From positions 62,001 to 126,000 of the forward strand of contig NZ_JAUSUI010000007.1 of the NCBI RefSeq assembly GCF_030813495.1: a stretch of 64,000 nucleotides of DNA, in the 5' to 3' direction. The DNA comes from Ancylobacter polymorphus (GTDB lineage Bacteria > Pseudomonadota > Alphaproteobacteria > Rhizobiales > Xanthobacteraceae). The notes under the pieces were generated by a model, which did not search any database, was not told where the DNA came from, and saw nothing but the letters and a program-made list of their open reading frames with translations. Position 1 is the first letter of the stretch, and each line of letters starts with the position of its first letter. Shown here piece after piece: positions 1 through 7,424 of this stretch. The position numbers and the translations under genes are program-made.

Positions 1-319
1 CGACGATGGCTTTCAGCAGCTTGGCGACGGTGAGCGGCTCGATTCCGGCTTCCTCGGTCTTCACCCAGATGCCGCGATCCGCGCCCATGGCCAGCGCGGT
101 GCGGATGGTCTCGTCGGTCTTCACCGGGCCGATAGAGACGGCGACCACCTCGGTCGCCTTGCCCGCCTCCTTGAGGCGCAGCGCCTCCTCGACGGCGATC
201 TCGTCGAACGGGTTCATCGACATCTTGATATTGGTCAGTTCGACGCCGGAACCGTCGGCCTTGACGCGGATCTTGACGTTGTAGTCGACCACCCGCTTCA
301 CGGGCACGAGGATCTTCAT
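1..319 (-). CDS. etfB: Electron transfer flavoprotein subunit beta, N-terminal part
   Basis: The gene runs off the left edge, so only about 106 N-terminal codons are visible. The start (CAT at 317-319) gives [20 protein letters not shown], the usual beginning of alphaproteobacterial EtfB, and [16 protein letters not shown] follows at about residues 39-54, a conserved part of the nucleotide-binding fold. EtfB pairs with EtfA to pass electrons from acyl-CoA and other dehydrogenases to ETF-ubiquinone oxidoreductase in the cytoplasm. The cobalamin adenosyltransferase and HIG1-type genes on the same strand upstream (2.0-2.8 kb) are a common neighbourhood for etfBA in this order, as known from family knowledge. 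Function is secure; the C-terminus cannot be judged. Confidence 0.94.
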   Translation of the reverse strand, partial: MKILVPVKRVVDYNVKIRVKADGSGVELTNIKMSMNPFDEIAVEEALRLKEAGKATEVVAVSIGPVKTDETIRTALAMGADRGIWVKTEEAGIEPLTVAKLLKAIV

Positions 320-525
320 CACCTGTCTCCCCCGGCAGGGCAGCGACCCCGCCTCTGGCAGCCATCGGCGCCGGCGGCGCCGCCTGCCAGGGCCGCGCGG
401 AAAGCCGGAAGAGGGGGCTTGGGGGCGGGAATCTGGGGGAGCGGGAGCAGCCGGCGAAAAGCGCCGGCAAACTAGGATTCGGCCCCGGCACTGTCAACGC
501 CGCGCGCGGTGTGCGCCGGCCGCGA

Positions 526-1245
526 TTACACCGGCGGGCGCCCGTCCGGCGTGCCGTCGCGCGTCATCACCCAGAGCGGCACGCCCGGGCGGCGCAGGAA
601 GACGATGAGCACCGCGCCGGCGACGAGCCCGGCAATATGCGCCCACCACGCGGTTTCCTCGTCGCCGGACTGGAACAGGCTCCACAGCTGGAAGACGATC
701 CAGGCGCCGAGCGGCCAGATGGCCGGCACGCGAAGCGGCACGCGCAGGAACATCAGCACCCAGATCCGCACATTGGGGTGCAGCATGAGATAGGCGCCGA
801 CCAGCCCCGATATCCCCGCCGAGGCGCCGACCAGCGGCGAGGCCGAATCAGGCACGGCGAGGGAATGGGCGAGGCCGCCGGCGACGCCGCACAGCACATA
901 GAACAGCAGGAAGCGGGCATGGCCGAGCGCGTCCTCGACATTGTCGCCGAACACCCAGAGGAAGGCCATGTTGCCGGCGAGATGCAGCCAGCCGCCATGC
1001 AGGAACATGTAGGTGACGAGGGTGAGCTCGGCGGGCAGGCGGACATATTCCTCCGGCAGCACCGCCGCATGTGTCACCACGGCGGGAATGGCGCCGAAGC
1101 CGAAGGCGGAAGCGATGTCGAGCTCGGCCCGGTAGCCATGCTGCACCAGCACGAACACCAGCACATTCACCGCGATCAGCGCCCAGGTGACATAAGCGTG
1201 GGTGATGCCTTCCAGCGGGTTGTCGTCGTTGAACGGGATGAGCAT
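526..1245 (-). CDS. Rhomboid family intramembrane serine protease
   Basis: A 239-residue polytopic inner-membrane protein. The catalytic serine lies in GASAGISG (Ser142) and the partner histidine in WAHIAGLVAG (His203). The oxyanion-side signature HLAGNMAFLWVFG (His88, Asn92) is also present, so the enzyme looks active. Rhomboids cleave transmembrane helices of membrane substrates; the substrate here is unknown. The frame stays open upstream to 1395, but the ATG at 1245 gives MLIPFNDDNP, the usual rhomboid N-terminus just before the first membrane helix, and was chosen. It lies 89 bp downstream of the glutathione transferase gene on the same strand. Confidence 0.92.
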   Translation of the reverse strand: MLIPFNDDNPLEGITHAYVTWALIAVNVLVFVLVQHGYRAELDIASAFGFGAIPAVVTHAAVLPEEYVRLPAELTLVTYMFLHGGWLHLAGNMAFLWVFGDNVEDALGHARFLLFYVLCGVAGGLAHSLAVPDSASPLVGASAGISGLVGAYLMLHPNVRIWVLMFLRVPLRVPAIWPLGAWIVFQLWSLFQSGDEETAWWAHIAGLVAGAVLIVFLRRPGVPLWVMTRDGTPDGRPPV

Positions 1246-1334
1246 GGCGCGGGCACAGCGAATCGCGGAAAGCGGCGCGGGCGCGACGCGGCACAAGAAT
1301 GCCGCTTCGCGGGTGAAAACGCCATCGGGCGCTC

Positions 1335-2000
1335 TCAGCCGGCGGAAAGGCCGAGCTGCTGCAGCGAGGGGCGCGCGCTCATGCGCGCCCACCACTGCGC
1401 AAGACCGGGATGGCCGGCGAGCAGCGCCGCGCCTTCGGGCGCCTGCCTGACATAGAAGACCATCGGCGCGAGATGGAGATCGGCAAGGCTTAGCCGGGGG
1501 CCGGTGAGAAACGGCGCGCCATTCATGAGGGCCGCAAGGGACGCGAGACAGACATCCGCCTCGGCGAGCGCGGCGGCAAGGCGGGCCTCATCGGTCGGCT
1601 CGCCCTGCGCGGGCTTTTCCACCCGCTCGACATAGATCCCCCAGACCAGCGGACGGTAGGCATAGGCATCGGCGAGGCTGATGATCTGGTTGGCGCGGGC
1701 CCGCGCCCTCACCTCGCTGGGCAGGAGGCCAGGGCCCTCGAAGGCCTCATTGACATAGCGGGTGATGGCGCCGGTCTCGAAGAGGCGGAACCCGTCATGC
1801 TCGAAGGCGGGAATCCGGCCGAAAGGGTGGCGCGCGCGATAGGAGGGCGGCACGCCTTCCGGCGCGAAGGGATCGACCGGCACCAGCTCGTGGTCGACGC
1901 CCTTCTCGATCAGCGTCAGGCGGACGATGCGGACATAGACGCTGTCCGCCGTGCCGAACACGCGGGGGAGCTCGGCCGGTGCGTCGTCCGGGCCGGTCAC
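1335..2000 (-). CDS. Glutathione S-transferase family protein
   Basis: A 221-residue cytosolic protein with the two-domain GST layout. The N-terminal thioredoxin-like half has VPPSYRARHPFGRIPAFEHD followed by FETGAITRYV (the GSH-binding ETxAI motif, about residues 75-84). The helical C-terminal half ends with the LSLADLHLAPM segment (N-capping box, about residues 170-180). GSTs conjugate or reduce electrophiles with glutathione; the substrate cannot be told from the sequence. Its ATG overlaps the TGA of the upstream adenosyltransferase gene by four bases (1997-2000), so the two are translationally coupled. Confidence 0.88.
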   Translation of the reverse strand: MTGPDDAPAELPRVFGTADSVYVRIVRLTLIEKGVDHELVPVDPFAPEGVPPSYRARHPFGRIPAFEHDGFRLFETGAITRYVNEAFEGPGLLPSEVRARARANQIISLADAYAYRPLVWGIYVERVEKPAQGEPTDEARLAAALAEADVCLASLAALMNGAPFLTGPRLSLADLHLAPMVFYVRQAPEGAALLAGHPGLAQWWARMSARPSLQQLGLSAG

Positions 2001-2602
2001 TCCCGCCCCGCCGCCGGCACCCAGAGCACGTCACCGGCCTCGCCTTCGCCGGCGGCTCGGGCATTGGCGAGGCGGCTCATGACGAAAAGCAGGTCGGATA
2101 GCCGGTTGAGATATTTCACCGCTTCCGGCCCGACGAACTCGCCGAGCGTGGCGGACAGCTCCACCGCCATGCGCTCCGCCCGGCGGCAGACGGTGCGGGC
2201 GACATGCAGATGCGCGGCCGCCGGGGTGCCGGCCGGCAGCACGAAGGAGCGCAGCGGCTTGAGGTTGGCATTCAGCGTGTCGATGTCGCGCTCCAGCTTG
2301 TCCACCTGCGCGGCGACGATGCGCAGCGGGGTATAGCCGAGGTCTTCGCCGGTTTCCGGCGTGGCGAGATCGGCGCCGAGGTCGAACAGGTCGTTCTGGA
2401 TGCGGGCCAGCACCGCGTCGATGTCGGCCAGCGCCGGGTCCGCGCCGGTGTGCAGCCGGGCGACGCCGATCACCGCATTGGTCTCGTCCACCGTGCCATA
2501 GGCGGCGACGCGCAGATCATATTTCGGCCGCCGCTCGCCGGTGCCGAGCGCGGTGCTGCCATCGTCGCCGGTGCGGGTGTAGATGCGGTTGAGAACGACC
2601 AT
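1997..2602 (-). CDS. Cob(I)alamin adenosyltransferase, PduO type
   Basis: A 201-residue cytosolic enzyme that transfers adenosyl from ATP to cob(I)alamin to give adenosylcobalamin, the cofactor of methylmalonyl-CoA mutase and related enzymes. The N-terminal ATP loop IYTRTGDDGSTALGTGERR (about residues 7-25) is diagnostic of the PduO family. The downstream helices carry RTVCRRAERMAVELS and VKYLNRLSDLLFVMSR, also typical. The start at 2602 (MVVLNRIYTRTG) is the family's usual start. It lies 10 bp after the HIG1-type gene and overlaps the GST gene, indicating one minus-strand operon. The genes pduO, cobO and cobA are unrelated isozymes, so no symbol is given. Confidence 0.93.
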   Translation of the reverse strand: MVVLNRIYTRTGDDGSTALGTGERRPKYDLRVAAYGTVDETNAVIGVARLHTGADPALADIDAVLARIQNDLFDLGADLATPETGEDLGYTPLRIVAAQVDKLERDIDTLNANLKPLRSFVLPAGTPAAAHLHVARTVCRRAERMAVELSATLGEFVGPEAVKYLNRLSDLLFVMSRLANARAAGEGEAGDVLWVPAAGRE

Positions 2603-2612
2603 GAAAACCCTC

Positions 2613-2816
2613 TCAGCCCTGATGCATCAGGAGAATGGTGATGAGCACGAAGCACAGCGCCACCGCCTGCAAGAGCACGCGCCACTGCATGAGCTTCTGC
2701 GAGCGCTGCGGCGAGCCGCCACGCGCCATATTGGCGAGGCCGAGCAGCAGCACCACCGCCACCGCGCCGAGGGCGATGGGCAGGACGATGAATTTGGCGA
2801 TGGTGACGAGATCCAT
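2613..2816 (-). CDS. Twin transmembrane (HIG1 domain) protein
   Basis: A 67-residue membrane protein with two hydrophobic helices (about residues 6-27 and 45-64) separated by a short basic loop containing NMARGGSPQRSQKLMQWRVLLQ, here only the R/Q-rich part of which is family-specific. This is the layout of the bacterial HIG1/hypoxia-induced family, called twin transmembrane proteins in Hyphomicrobiales. In mitochondria the relatives act on respiratory supercomplexes; the bacterial role is not settled. It is usually found next to the cobalamin adenosyltransferase and etfBA, as here. Ten bases separate it from the next gene. Confidence 0.85.
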   Translation of the reverse strand: MDLVTIAKFIVLPIALGAVAVVLLLGLANMARGGSPQRSQKLMQWRVLLQAVALCFVLITILLMHQG

Positions 2817-2850
2817 CGAAAGTCTCCGCTAGCGCCCGCCGGCGGGGCGT

Positions 2851-3327
2851 TCAGTTCAGGGCCACGATGGCCGCGTTCAGCGTGGTGGCATAGGACACCC
2901 AGGCGAGATAGGGAACCAGCAGCGCGGCGGCGATGCGGTCGATCCGCAGGCAGGCCCAGATCGTCGCGACGATGGCGAGCCACAGCGCCACCACCACGAT
3001 GAGCGCCGCCCCCGGCGCCTCCAGCCCGAAGAAGATCGGCGACCAGATGGCGTTGAGCGCCAGCTGCGCGAGCCATAGGCCGATGGCGCGGCGGCGCTCC
3101 GGGGAGGGTGCGTGCAGCTGCCACAGCCGCCACAGCGCCACCGCCATCAGCACATAGAGCGTCGTCCAGGCGATGGGGAAGGCCCAATCCGGCGGGGTCC
3201 AGGACGGCTTCACCAGCCCGGCATACCAGGTGGGGATTTTCGGCGTGGTGGTGAGCGAGCCGAGCGCGCCGACGCCGAGGCACAGGCCGACGGCGAGGAC
3301 GAGGCGGAAGAAGGAGAGGGTTTTCAT
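2851..3327 (-). CDS. tspO: TspO/MBR family tryptophan-rich sensory protein
   Basis: A 158-residue five-helix membrane protein. Conserved TspO segments are visible: VKPSWTPPDWAFPIAWTTLY (about residues 37-56), LALNAIWSPIFFG in helix 3, and a C-terminal WVSYATTLN. TspO binds porphyrins and, in photosynthetic and other alphaproteobacteria, tunes tetrapyrrole and stress responses from the outer or cell membrane. The frame is open to 3486, but the ATG at 3327 (MKTLSFFRLVLAVG) starts directly at the first helix and fits the family length of about 155-165 residues. Confidence 0.9.
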   Translation of the reverse strand: MKTLSFFRLVLAVGLCLGVGALGSLTTTPKIPTWYAGLVKPSWTPPDWAFPIAWTTLYVLMAVALWRLWQLHAPSPERRRAIGLWLAQLALNAIWSPIFFGLEAPGAALIVVVALWLAIVATIWACLRIDRIAAALLVPYLAWVSYATTLNAAIVALN

Positions 3328-3408
3328 CGCGATTCCTGCAAGGCTCGGGCACGCCGCCGCCGGTGCGTGCGGAGGCACTACGGATGAGGCGGGCGCCGGG
3401 TTCACTTG

Positions 3409-3506
3409 GAGCCGTTCCGGCGAACTCACCGGAACGGCTCTAACTGTCCGATTAGACGCAATTCCTATCGCAAAACCGCTATGCACTTTTGCGGGAATGG
3501 CTCTAG
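3409..3506. repeat. Dispersed palindromic repeat, CTCTAG-ended family, copy 1
   Basis: It opens with a perfect 12-bp stem (3409-3420 with 3429-3440, 8-base loop). A segment follows that aligns base-for-base in layout with the copies at 30041 and 48909 (CGCAAAACCGCTATGCACTT against CGCGAACCGGTATCCACTT), and it ends in GCTCTAG. It lies about 90 bp beyond the 3' end of the host-attachment gene. Copies of this kind are common between genes in Hyphomicrobiales, as known generally; no mobility genes are attached. Confidence 0.75.
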
Positions 3507-3595
3507 CCGTGAGCCCCGGACGCAGAACCCCGCCGCCGGAGGCCGGCGACGGGGCAATGTTAATCCTCTTCGGGGCTTCGGCGAAACCGCCGGCC

Positions 3596-4054
3596 TCAGG
3601 CGGCCAGATGCTTCTCGATCTCGTAGACGGGAAGCTTCACCATGTCGCGGTCGACCTCGGCGGCAATGATGTCACTGACCGCCTTGGTGAGATGCGGGCG
3701 CAGCGCGCCAAGCGCGCGCGGAGCGGCGACGATGATGAGCGATTTCACCTCGCCCGCCGTCACCGCCGCATCGAGCCGGCCGGCGACCGCGCGCATGAAG
3801 GCGCGCTCGCCCTCTTCCTGCCAGTCGGTGGGCTCCACCGAGGAGCGGGCCGAGCCGACCGACTGGTGCACGCGGCCGGGCTGGTCGGTGCCCTGTTCGC
3901 GGGTCGGCGGGTTTTCCTGCTCATGCACCTCATGGGTGCGCAGATTGGGGAAGGTGGCGTCGCCCTTGTTGCACAGGATCAGCGCCTTGCGCCCGTCGCA
4001 GACGACGACCCACGCGCCTTGCTCGATCCTGATTTTGTCGTAGCTGGTGCTCAT
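3596..4054 (-). CDS. Host attachment family protein
   Basis: A 152-residue cytosolic protein with the features of the family annotated as protein required for attachment to host cells. It has an early WVVVCDGRKALIL strand, a variable middle rich in charged residues (EVHEQENPPTREQGTDQPGR), then a C-terminal half with LIIVAAPRALGALRPHLTKA and DIIAAEVDRDMVKLPVYEIE. The fold is related to the eRF1 domain-1-like baeRF group, and the molecular role is not known. The ATG at 4054 was chosen because upstream in-frame sequence to 4195 looks non-coding. Confidence 0.85.
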   Translation of the reverse strand: MSTSYDKIRIEQGAWVVVCDGRKALILCNKGDATFPNLRTHEVHEQENPPTREQGTDQPGRVHQSVGSARSSVEPTDWQEEGERAFMRAVAGRLDAAVTAGEVKSLIIVAAPRALGALRPHLTKAVSDIIAAEVDRDMVKLPVYEIEKHLAA

Positions 4055-4164
4055 TCGAGCCTCCTTCCCTTCGCAACTCACCGCGCCATTGGGCACCCGG
4101 GCGGGGCCGGGAGCCTTGACCTTGGTCAAGCGGCGGGAGGGCAGGGAGGTTCCGCCGTTCGTGT

Positions 4165-4282
4165 TAGAGCACGCGCCGATCAGCCTGCATCGCAAGCTGA
4201 TCGGATAACGCGTTCTCTATCTTAGAGTTAGAGGGCGATTTACCGATCAGATTGATTCAATCTGATCGGATCGCACTCTAGA
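4165..4282. repeat. Dispersed palindromic repeat, CTCTAG-ended family, copy 2
   Basis: It holds two strong hairpins: a 9-bp stem (4177-4185 with 4196-4204) and a 13-bp stem (4243-4255 with 4257-4269) built on CCGATCAG. It ends in ACTCTAGAG. The stop codon of the BrkB-type gene (TAG, minus strand, 4278-4280) lies inside this end. The internal sequence differs from copies 1, 3 and 4, but the architecture and the shared end are the same. Confidence 0.65.
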
Positions 4283-5165
4283 GCCGGCCTTCGCGGGCGC
4301 GGCGGATGGCGGCGTTGAGTTCGCCGCCATACACGAAGATGGAGGCGGTGGTGTAGAGGAAGACCAGCGCGATCATGACCGAGGCGAGGCCGGCATAGGT
4401 GGTGACGTAATTGCCGGCGAATTCGGCGAGATAGCGCCCGAAGGCGGCACCGGCGGCGAGCCACAAGGCCAGCGTCACCAATATGCCCGGCAGCACCTGC
4501 GACAGGGTGCGCCGCCCCGCCGGCAGCCACATATGCGCCACGACCAGCGCCACGATCAGGATCACCGAGGTGGCGGCGTAGCGCAGGAAGGTGATGACCC
4601 AGCCGAAGGGTTCCAGCGCCGGCACATAGCGCACCGCCGCCAGCCACAGCACCGGGCCGAGCACCACGAGGAAGGACAGCGCCAGCAGCCCGGCGGCGCC
4701 AACCACGACATAGCCGATGGATTCGAGGCGCAGCCAGTACCAGGCGCGGGCCTCGCGCATGCCATAGGCACGGTTGAGCCCGATGCGCAGGCTCTCGATG
4801 CCGTTGGACGAGAAGTAGATCGCCAGCACCACACCGATGGTCAGCACGTCGGTGCGGACCTGGGTGAGCACGTTGCGGATCTCGCGGCCGATCGGGTCCG
4901 CCACCTGCGAAGGCCAGGCTTCCAGCATCAATTGCACCGTCTCGTCGGCGAGGTTCTTGAAATCGAAGAACGCCGCCAGCGCGGTGACGAAGATGAGGAA
5001 CGGGAACAGCGACATCAGCGCCGACAGCGCGATGTGGCTGGCGATCGCCCAGCCATCATCCTCGACGAAGCGCCAGAAGGCGTCCCAGGCAATGTCGAAG
5101 GCGCGAAACAAGAGTGGCGGTCTCCTCGCGGATCGCCTCGAGGGGCGGGCTTTGTGCCGTGACAT
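4278..5165 (-). CDS. YihY/BrkB family inner-membrane protein
   Basis: A 295-residue polytopic membrane protein of the YihY/virulence factor BrkB family. A cytosolic basic N-terminus (MSRHKARPSRRSARRPPLLF) leads into about six hydrophobic helices. Family-typical segments include HIALSALMSLFPFLIF, YFSSNGIESLRIGLNRAYG and the C-terminal YVTTYAGLASVMIALVFLY followed by GGELNAAIRR. Some family members were once annotated as RNase BN, wrongly. Transport or membrane-barrier roles have been suggested, but none is firm. The ATG at 5165 gives a family-length protein. It is divergent from proA across 148 bp. Its stop codon is supplied by the repeat at 4165-4282. Confidence 0.87.
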   Translation of the reverse strand: MSRHKARPSRRSARRPPLLFRAFDIAWDAFWRFVEDDGWAIASHIALSALMSLFPFLIFVTALAAFFDFKNLADETVQLMLEAWPSQVADPIGREIRNVLTQVRTDVLTIGVVLAIYFSSNGIESLRIGLNRAYGMREARAWYWLRLESIGYVVVGAAGLLALSFLVVLGPVLWLAAVRYVPALEPFGWVITFLRYAATSVILIVALVVAHMWLPAGRRTLSQVLPGILVTLALWLAAGAAFGRYLAEFAGNYVTTYAGLASVMIALVFLYTTASIFVYGGELNAAIRRAREGRL

Positions 5166-5313
5166 CGGATGCCGGCGCGCAAATGGCAAGCCTCGCGGGC
5201 CCGATATGGTAAAGAGCCGCGGCGATGGCCATTTGCTTTTGGCGCCCGGCCGCCGCTTCATGGTAGAGAGGGCGCCCGCTTTTAGCGCCCCTTGAACTCG
5301 AACGAGTGACATC

Positions 5314-6654
5314 ATGACCGCCTCCTCCGCCCTGCGCCCCGCCACCGTCTCCGCGTCCGTTGCCGGCGCGCCGGCGCCGCGCGGGCCGGAGGGTGAGGAT
5401 GTGCATGCGGTGATGGCCGGGATCGGCGCCCGCGCCCGCGCCGCCGCCCGCACGCTGGCGCTGGCCCCGGCGGCGGTGAAGGAGGCGGGGCTGCGCGCCG
5501 CCGCGCAGGCGATCCGCGACCGGGCGCCCGCCATTCTCGCCGCCAATGGCGAGGACCTCGCCGCCGCCCGCGCCGCGGGCATGAGCGCGGCGCTGCAGGA
5601 CCGGCTGGTGCTGAACGAGGCACGCCTTGAGGCCATCGCCCGGGCGGTGGAGGAGATCGCCGCGCTGCCCGACCCGGTGGGGCAGGTGACCGAGAGCTGG
5701 GAGCGGCCGAACGGCCTGCGGCTGGAGCGCGTGCGCACCCCGCTCGGCGTCATCGGCGTGATCTATGAGAGCCGGCCCAATGTGACGGCGGATGCCGGCA
5801 GCCTGTGCCTGAAGGCCGGCAATGCGGTGATCCTGCGCGGCGGCTCGGACAGCTTCCATTCCTCCCGCGCCATTCATGAAGCGCTGGTGGAAGGGCTCAC
5901 CAGCGCCGGCCTGCCGGCGGACGCGATCCAGCTGGTGCCGACCCGCGACCGCGCGGCGGTGGGCGAGATGCTGGCCGGGCTTGGCGGCAATCTCGACGTG
6001 ATCGTGCCGCGCGGCGGCAAGAGCCTCGTCGCCCGCGTGCAGGCGGAGGCACGGGTGCCGGTGTTCGCCCATCTCGAAGGGCTGGTGCATGTCTATGTCG
6101 ACAAGGCCGCCGATCTCGAAAAATCGCTCGCCATCGTGAAGAACGCCAAGCTGCGCCGCACCAGTGTGTGCGGGGCGGCGGAGACGCTGCTGGTCGACCG
6201 TGCGGATGCCTCCCGCCTGCTCGCCCCGCTCGTCACCATGCTGCTCGATGAGGGCTGCGCGGTGCGTGGCGACGAAGCCGCACGGGCGGTGGACCCGCGC
6301 GTGACCGAGGCCAGCGATGAGGACTGGCGCACGGAGTATCTCGACGCCGTCATCTCGGTGAAGCTGGTCGACGGGGTGGATGAGGCCATCGACCATATCG
6401 AGACCTATGGCTCGCATCACACCGACGCTATCCTCACCGAGGACGCCGCCACCGCCGAGCGCTTCCTCGGCGAGGTCGATTCCGCCATTGTGGTGCATAA
6501 CGCCTCCACCCAGTTCGCCGATGGCGGCGAGTTCGGCTTCGGCGGCGAGATCGGCATCGCCACGGGGCGCATGCATGCGCGCGGGCCGGTGGGTGCCGAG
6601 CAACTGACCTCGTTCAAATACCGCGTGCGCGGCACCGGCCAGATCCGGCCGTGA
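5314..6654 (+). CDS. proA: Gamma-glutamyl phosphate reductase
   Basis: A 446-residue cytosolic enzyme for the second step of proline synthesis, reducing L-glutamyl 5-phosphate with NADPH to glutamate 5-semialdehyde. It belongs to the aldehyde dehydrogenase superfamily: [19 protein letters not shown] and [11 protein letters not shown] form the cofactor region, and the catalytic cysteine is Cys286 in [29 protein letters not shown] near the end is diagnostic of ProA. The N-terminus is about 20 residues longer than usual and alanine/proline rich. The stop codon overlaps the GTG of nadD (GTGA). The partner gene proB, often just upstream in this order, is not there; a divergent BrkB gene takes its place. 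Confidence 0.97.
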   Translation: MTASSALRPATVSASVAGAPAPRGPEGEDVHAVMAGIGARARAAARTLALAPAAVKEAGLRAAAQAIRDRAPAILAANGEDLAAARAAGMSAALQDRLVLNEARLEAIARAVEEIAALPDPVGQVTESWERPNGLRLERVRTPLGVIGVIYESRPNVTADAGSLCLKAGNAVILRGGSDSFHSSRAIHEALVEGLTSAGLPADAIQLVPTRDRAAVGEMLAGLGGNLDVIVPRGGKSLVARVQAEARVPVFAHLEGLVHVYVDKAADLEKSLAIVKNAKLRRTSVCGAAETLLVDRADASRLLAPLVTMLLDEGCAVRGDEAARAVDPRVTEASDEDWRTEYLDAVISVKLVDGVDEAIDHIETYGSHHTDAILTEDAATAERFLGEVDSAIVVHNASTQFADGGEFGFGGEIGIATGRMHARGPVGAEQLTSFKYRVRGTGQIRP

Positions 6655-7325
6655 GCGAGAGCGACGACGCTCCCCCTCTCCCCGTGGGGGAGAGGGTTGG
6701 GGTGAGGGGCCTTGACGCCGCCCCGCCGGCGCCCTTCGCCCGCATCCCCCCGCTCGCGCCGGGCATGCGGATCGGGCTCTATGGCGGCAGCTTCAACCCC
6801 GCGCATGAGGCGCACCGCGCCGCCAGCCTGCTGGCGCTGAAGCGGCTGCGGCTCGACCGCGTGTGGTGGCTGGTCACGCCCGGCAACCCCTTGAAGGACA
6901 ACCGCGCGCTGCCCCCGCTCGACGCCCGGCTGGCGCAGGCGCGGGCGGTGGCGGATCATCCCGCGCTGCTGCCGACCGGGCTGGAGGCCGGGCTCGGCAC
7001 CCGCTTCAGCTTCGACACGGTGGCGGCGCTGGTGCGGCGCTTTCCCGGCGTGCATTTCGTCTGGCTGATGGGGGCGGACAATCTCGCCGCCTTCCATCGC
7101 TGGCAGCACTGGCGGGAGATCGCGGCACTGGTGCCCATCGCCATCATCGACCGGCCCGGCTGCACCTTTGCCGCCATGGCGAGCCCGGCGGCGCAGGCGC
7201 TGGCGCGCTGGCGCGTGCCGGAGAGCGAGGCCGCCGTCCTGCCGCTGCTGCGCCCGCCGGCCTGGGTGTTCCTGCACGGGTTGAAATCGCCGCTGTCCTC
7301 GACCCAGTTGCGCGCGCAGGGGTAG
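6651..7325 (+). CDS. nadD: Nicotinate-nucleotide adenylyltransferase
   Basis: A 224-residue enzyme that adenylates nicotinate mononucleotide to deamido-NAD in NAD synthesis. Key motifs are [14 protein letters not shown] (nucleotide-binding HxxH, about residues 42-55), [15 protein letters not shown] in the middle, and the C-terminal PLSSTQLR (normally ISST.IR). The GTG start at 6651 overlaps the proA stop. Between that GTG and the conserved MRIGLYGG (6765) lie 38 codons, about 13 of which come from a dispersed repeat (6672-6711). The start could therefore really be the ATG at 6765, but that would lose coupling to proA. A decayed second copy of its 3' half lies at 10455-10740. Confidence 0.95.
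   Translation: MSESDDAPPLPVGERVGVRGLDAAPPAPFARIPPLAPGMRIGLYGGSFNPAHEAHRAASLLALKRLRLDRVWWLVTPGNPLKDNRALPPLDARLAQARAVADHPALLPTGLEAGLGTRFSFDTVAALVRRFPGVHFVWLMGADNLAAFHRWQHWREIAALVPIAIIDRPGCTFAAMASPAAQALARWRVPESEAAVLPLLRPPAWVFLHGLKSPLSSTQLRAQG
6672..6711. repeat. Palindromic intergenic-type repeat inside the nadD 5' end
   Basis: A short element with a 10-bp stem, CCCTCTCCCC pairing with GGGGAGAGGG, followed by TTGGGGTGAGGGGC. This sequence type is widely dispersed in proteobacterial genomes. Here it is read in frame as [12 protein letters not shown] within the nadD leader codons, or it sits in the leader if nadD starts at 6765. Confidence 0.75.
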
Positions 7326-7424
7326 GCCCGGGCGGGGCTCTGGCGAGGCACGGCGGGCCGTGCCAGACTGGTGCTTGGTTCCTCCCCCGGCAATGCCTCC
7401 CCCAACCATGCCTCTCGGTGCCTG

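Noticed and set aside
4181-4269. tRNA gene or remnant at the paired CCGATCAG hairpins
   Set aside because: The stems do not form a cloverleaf and there is no anticodon arm or CCA-end pattern; it fits the repeat family instead.
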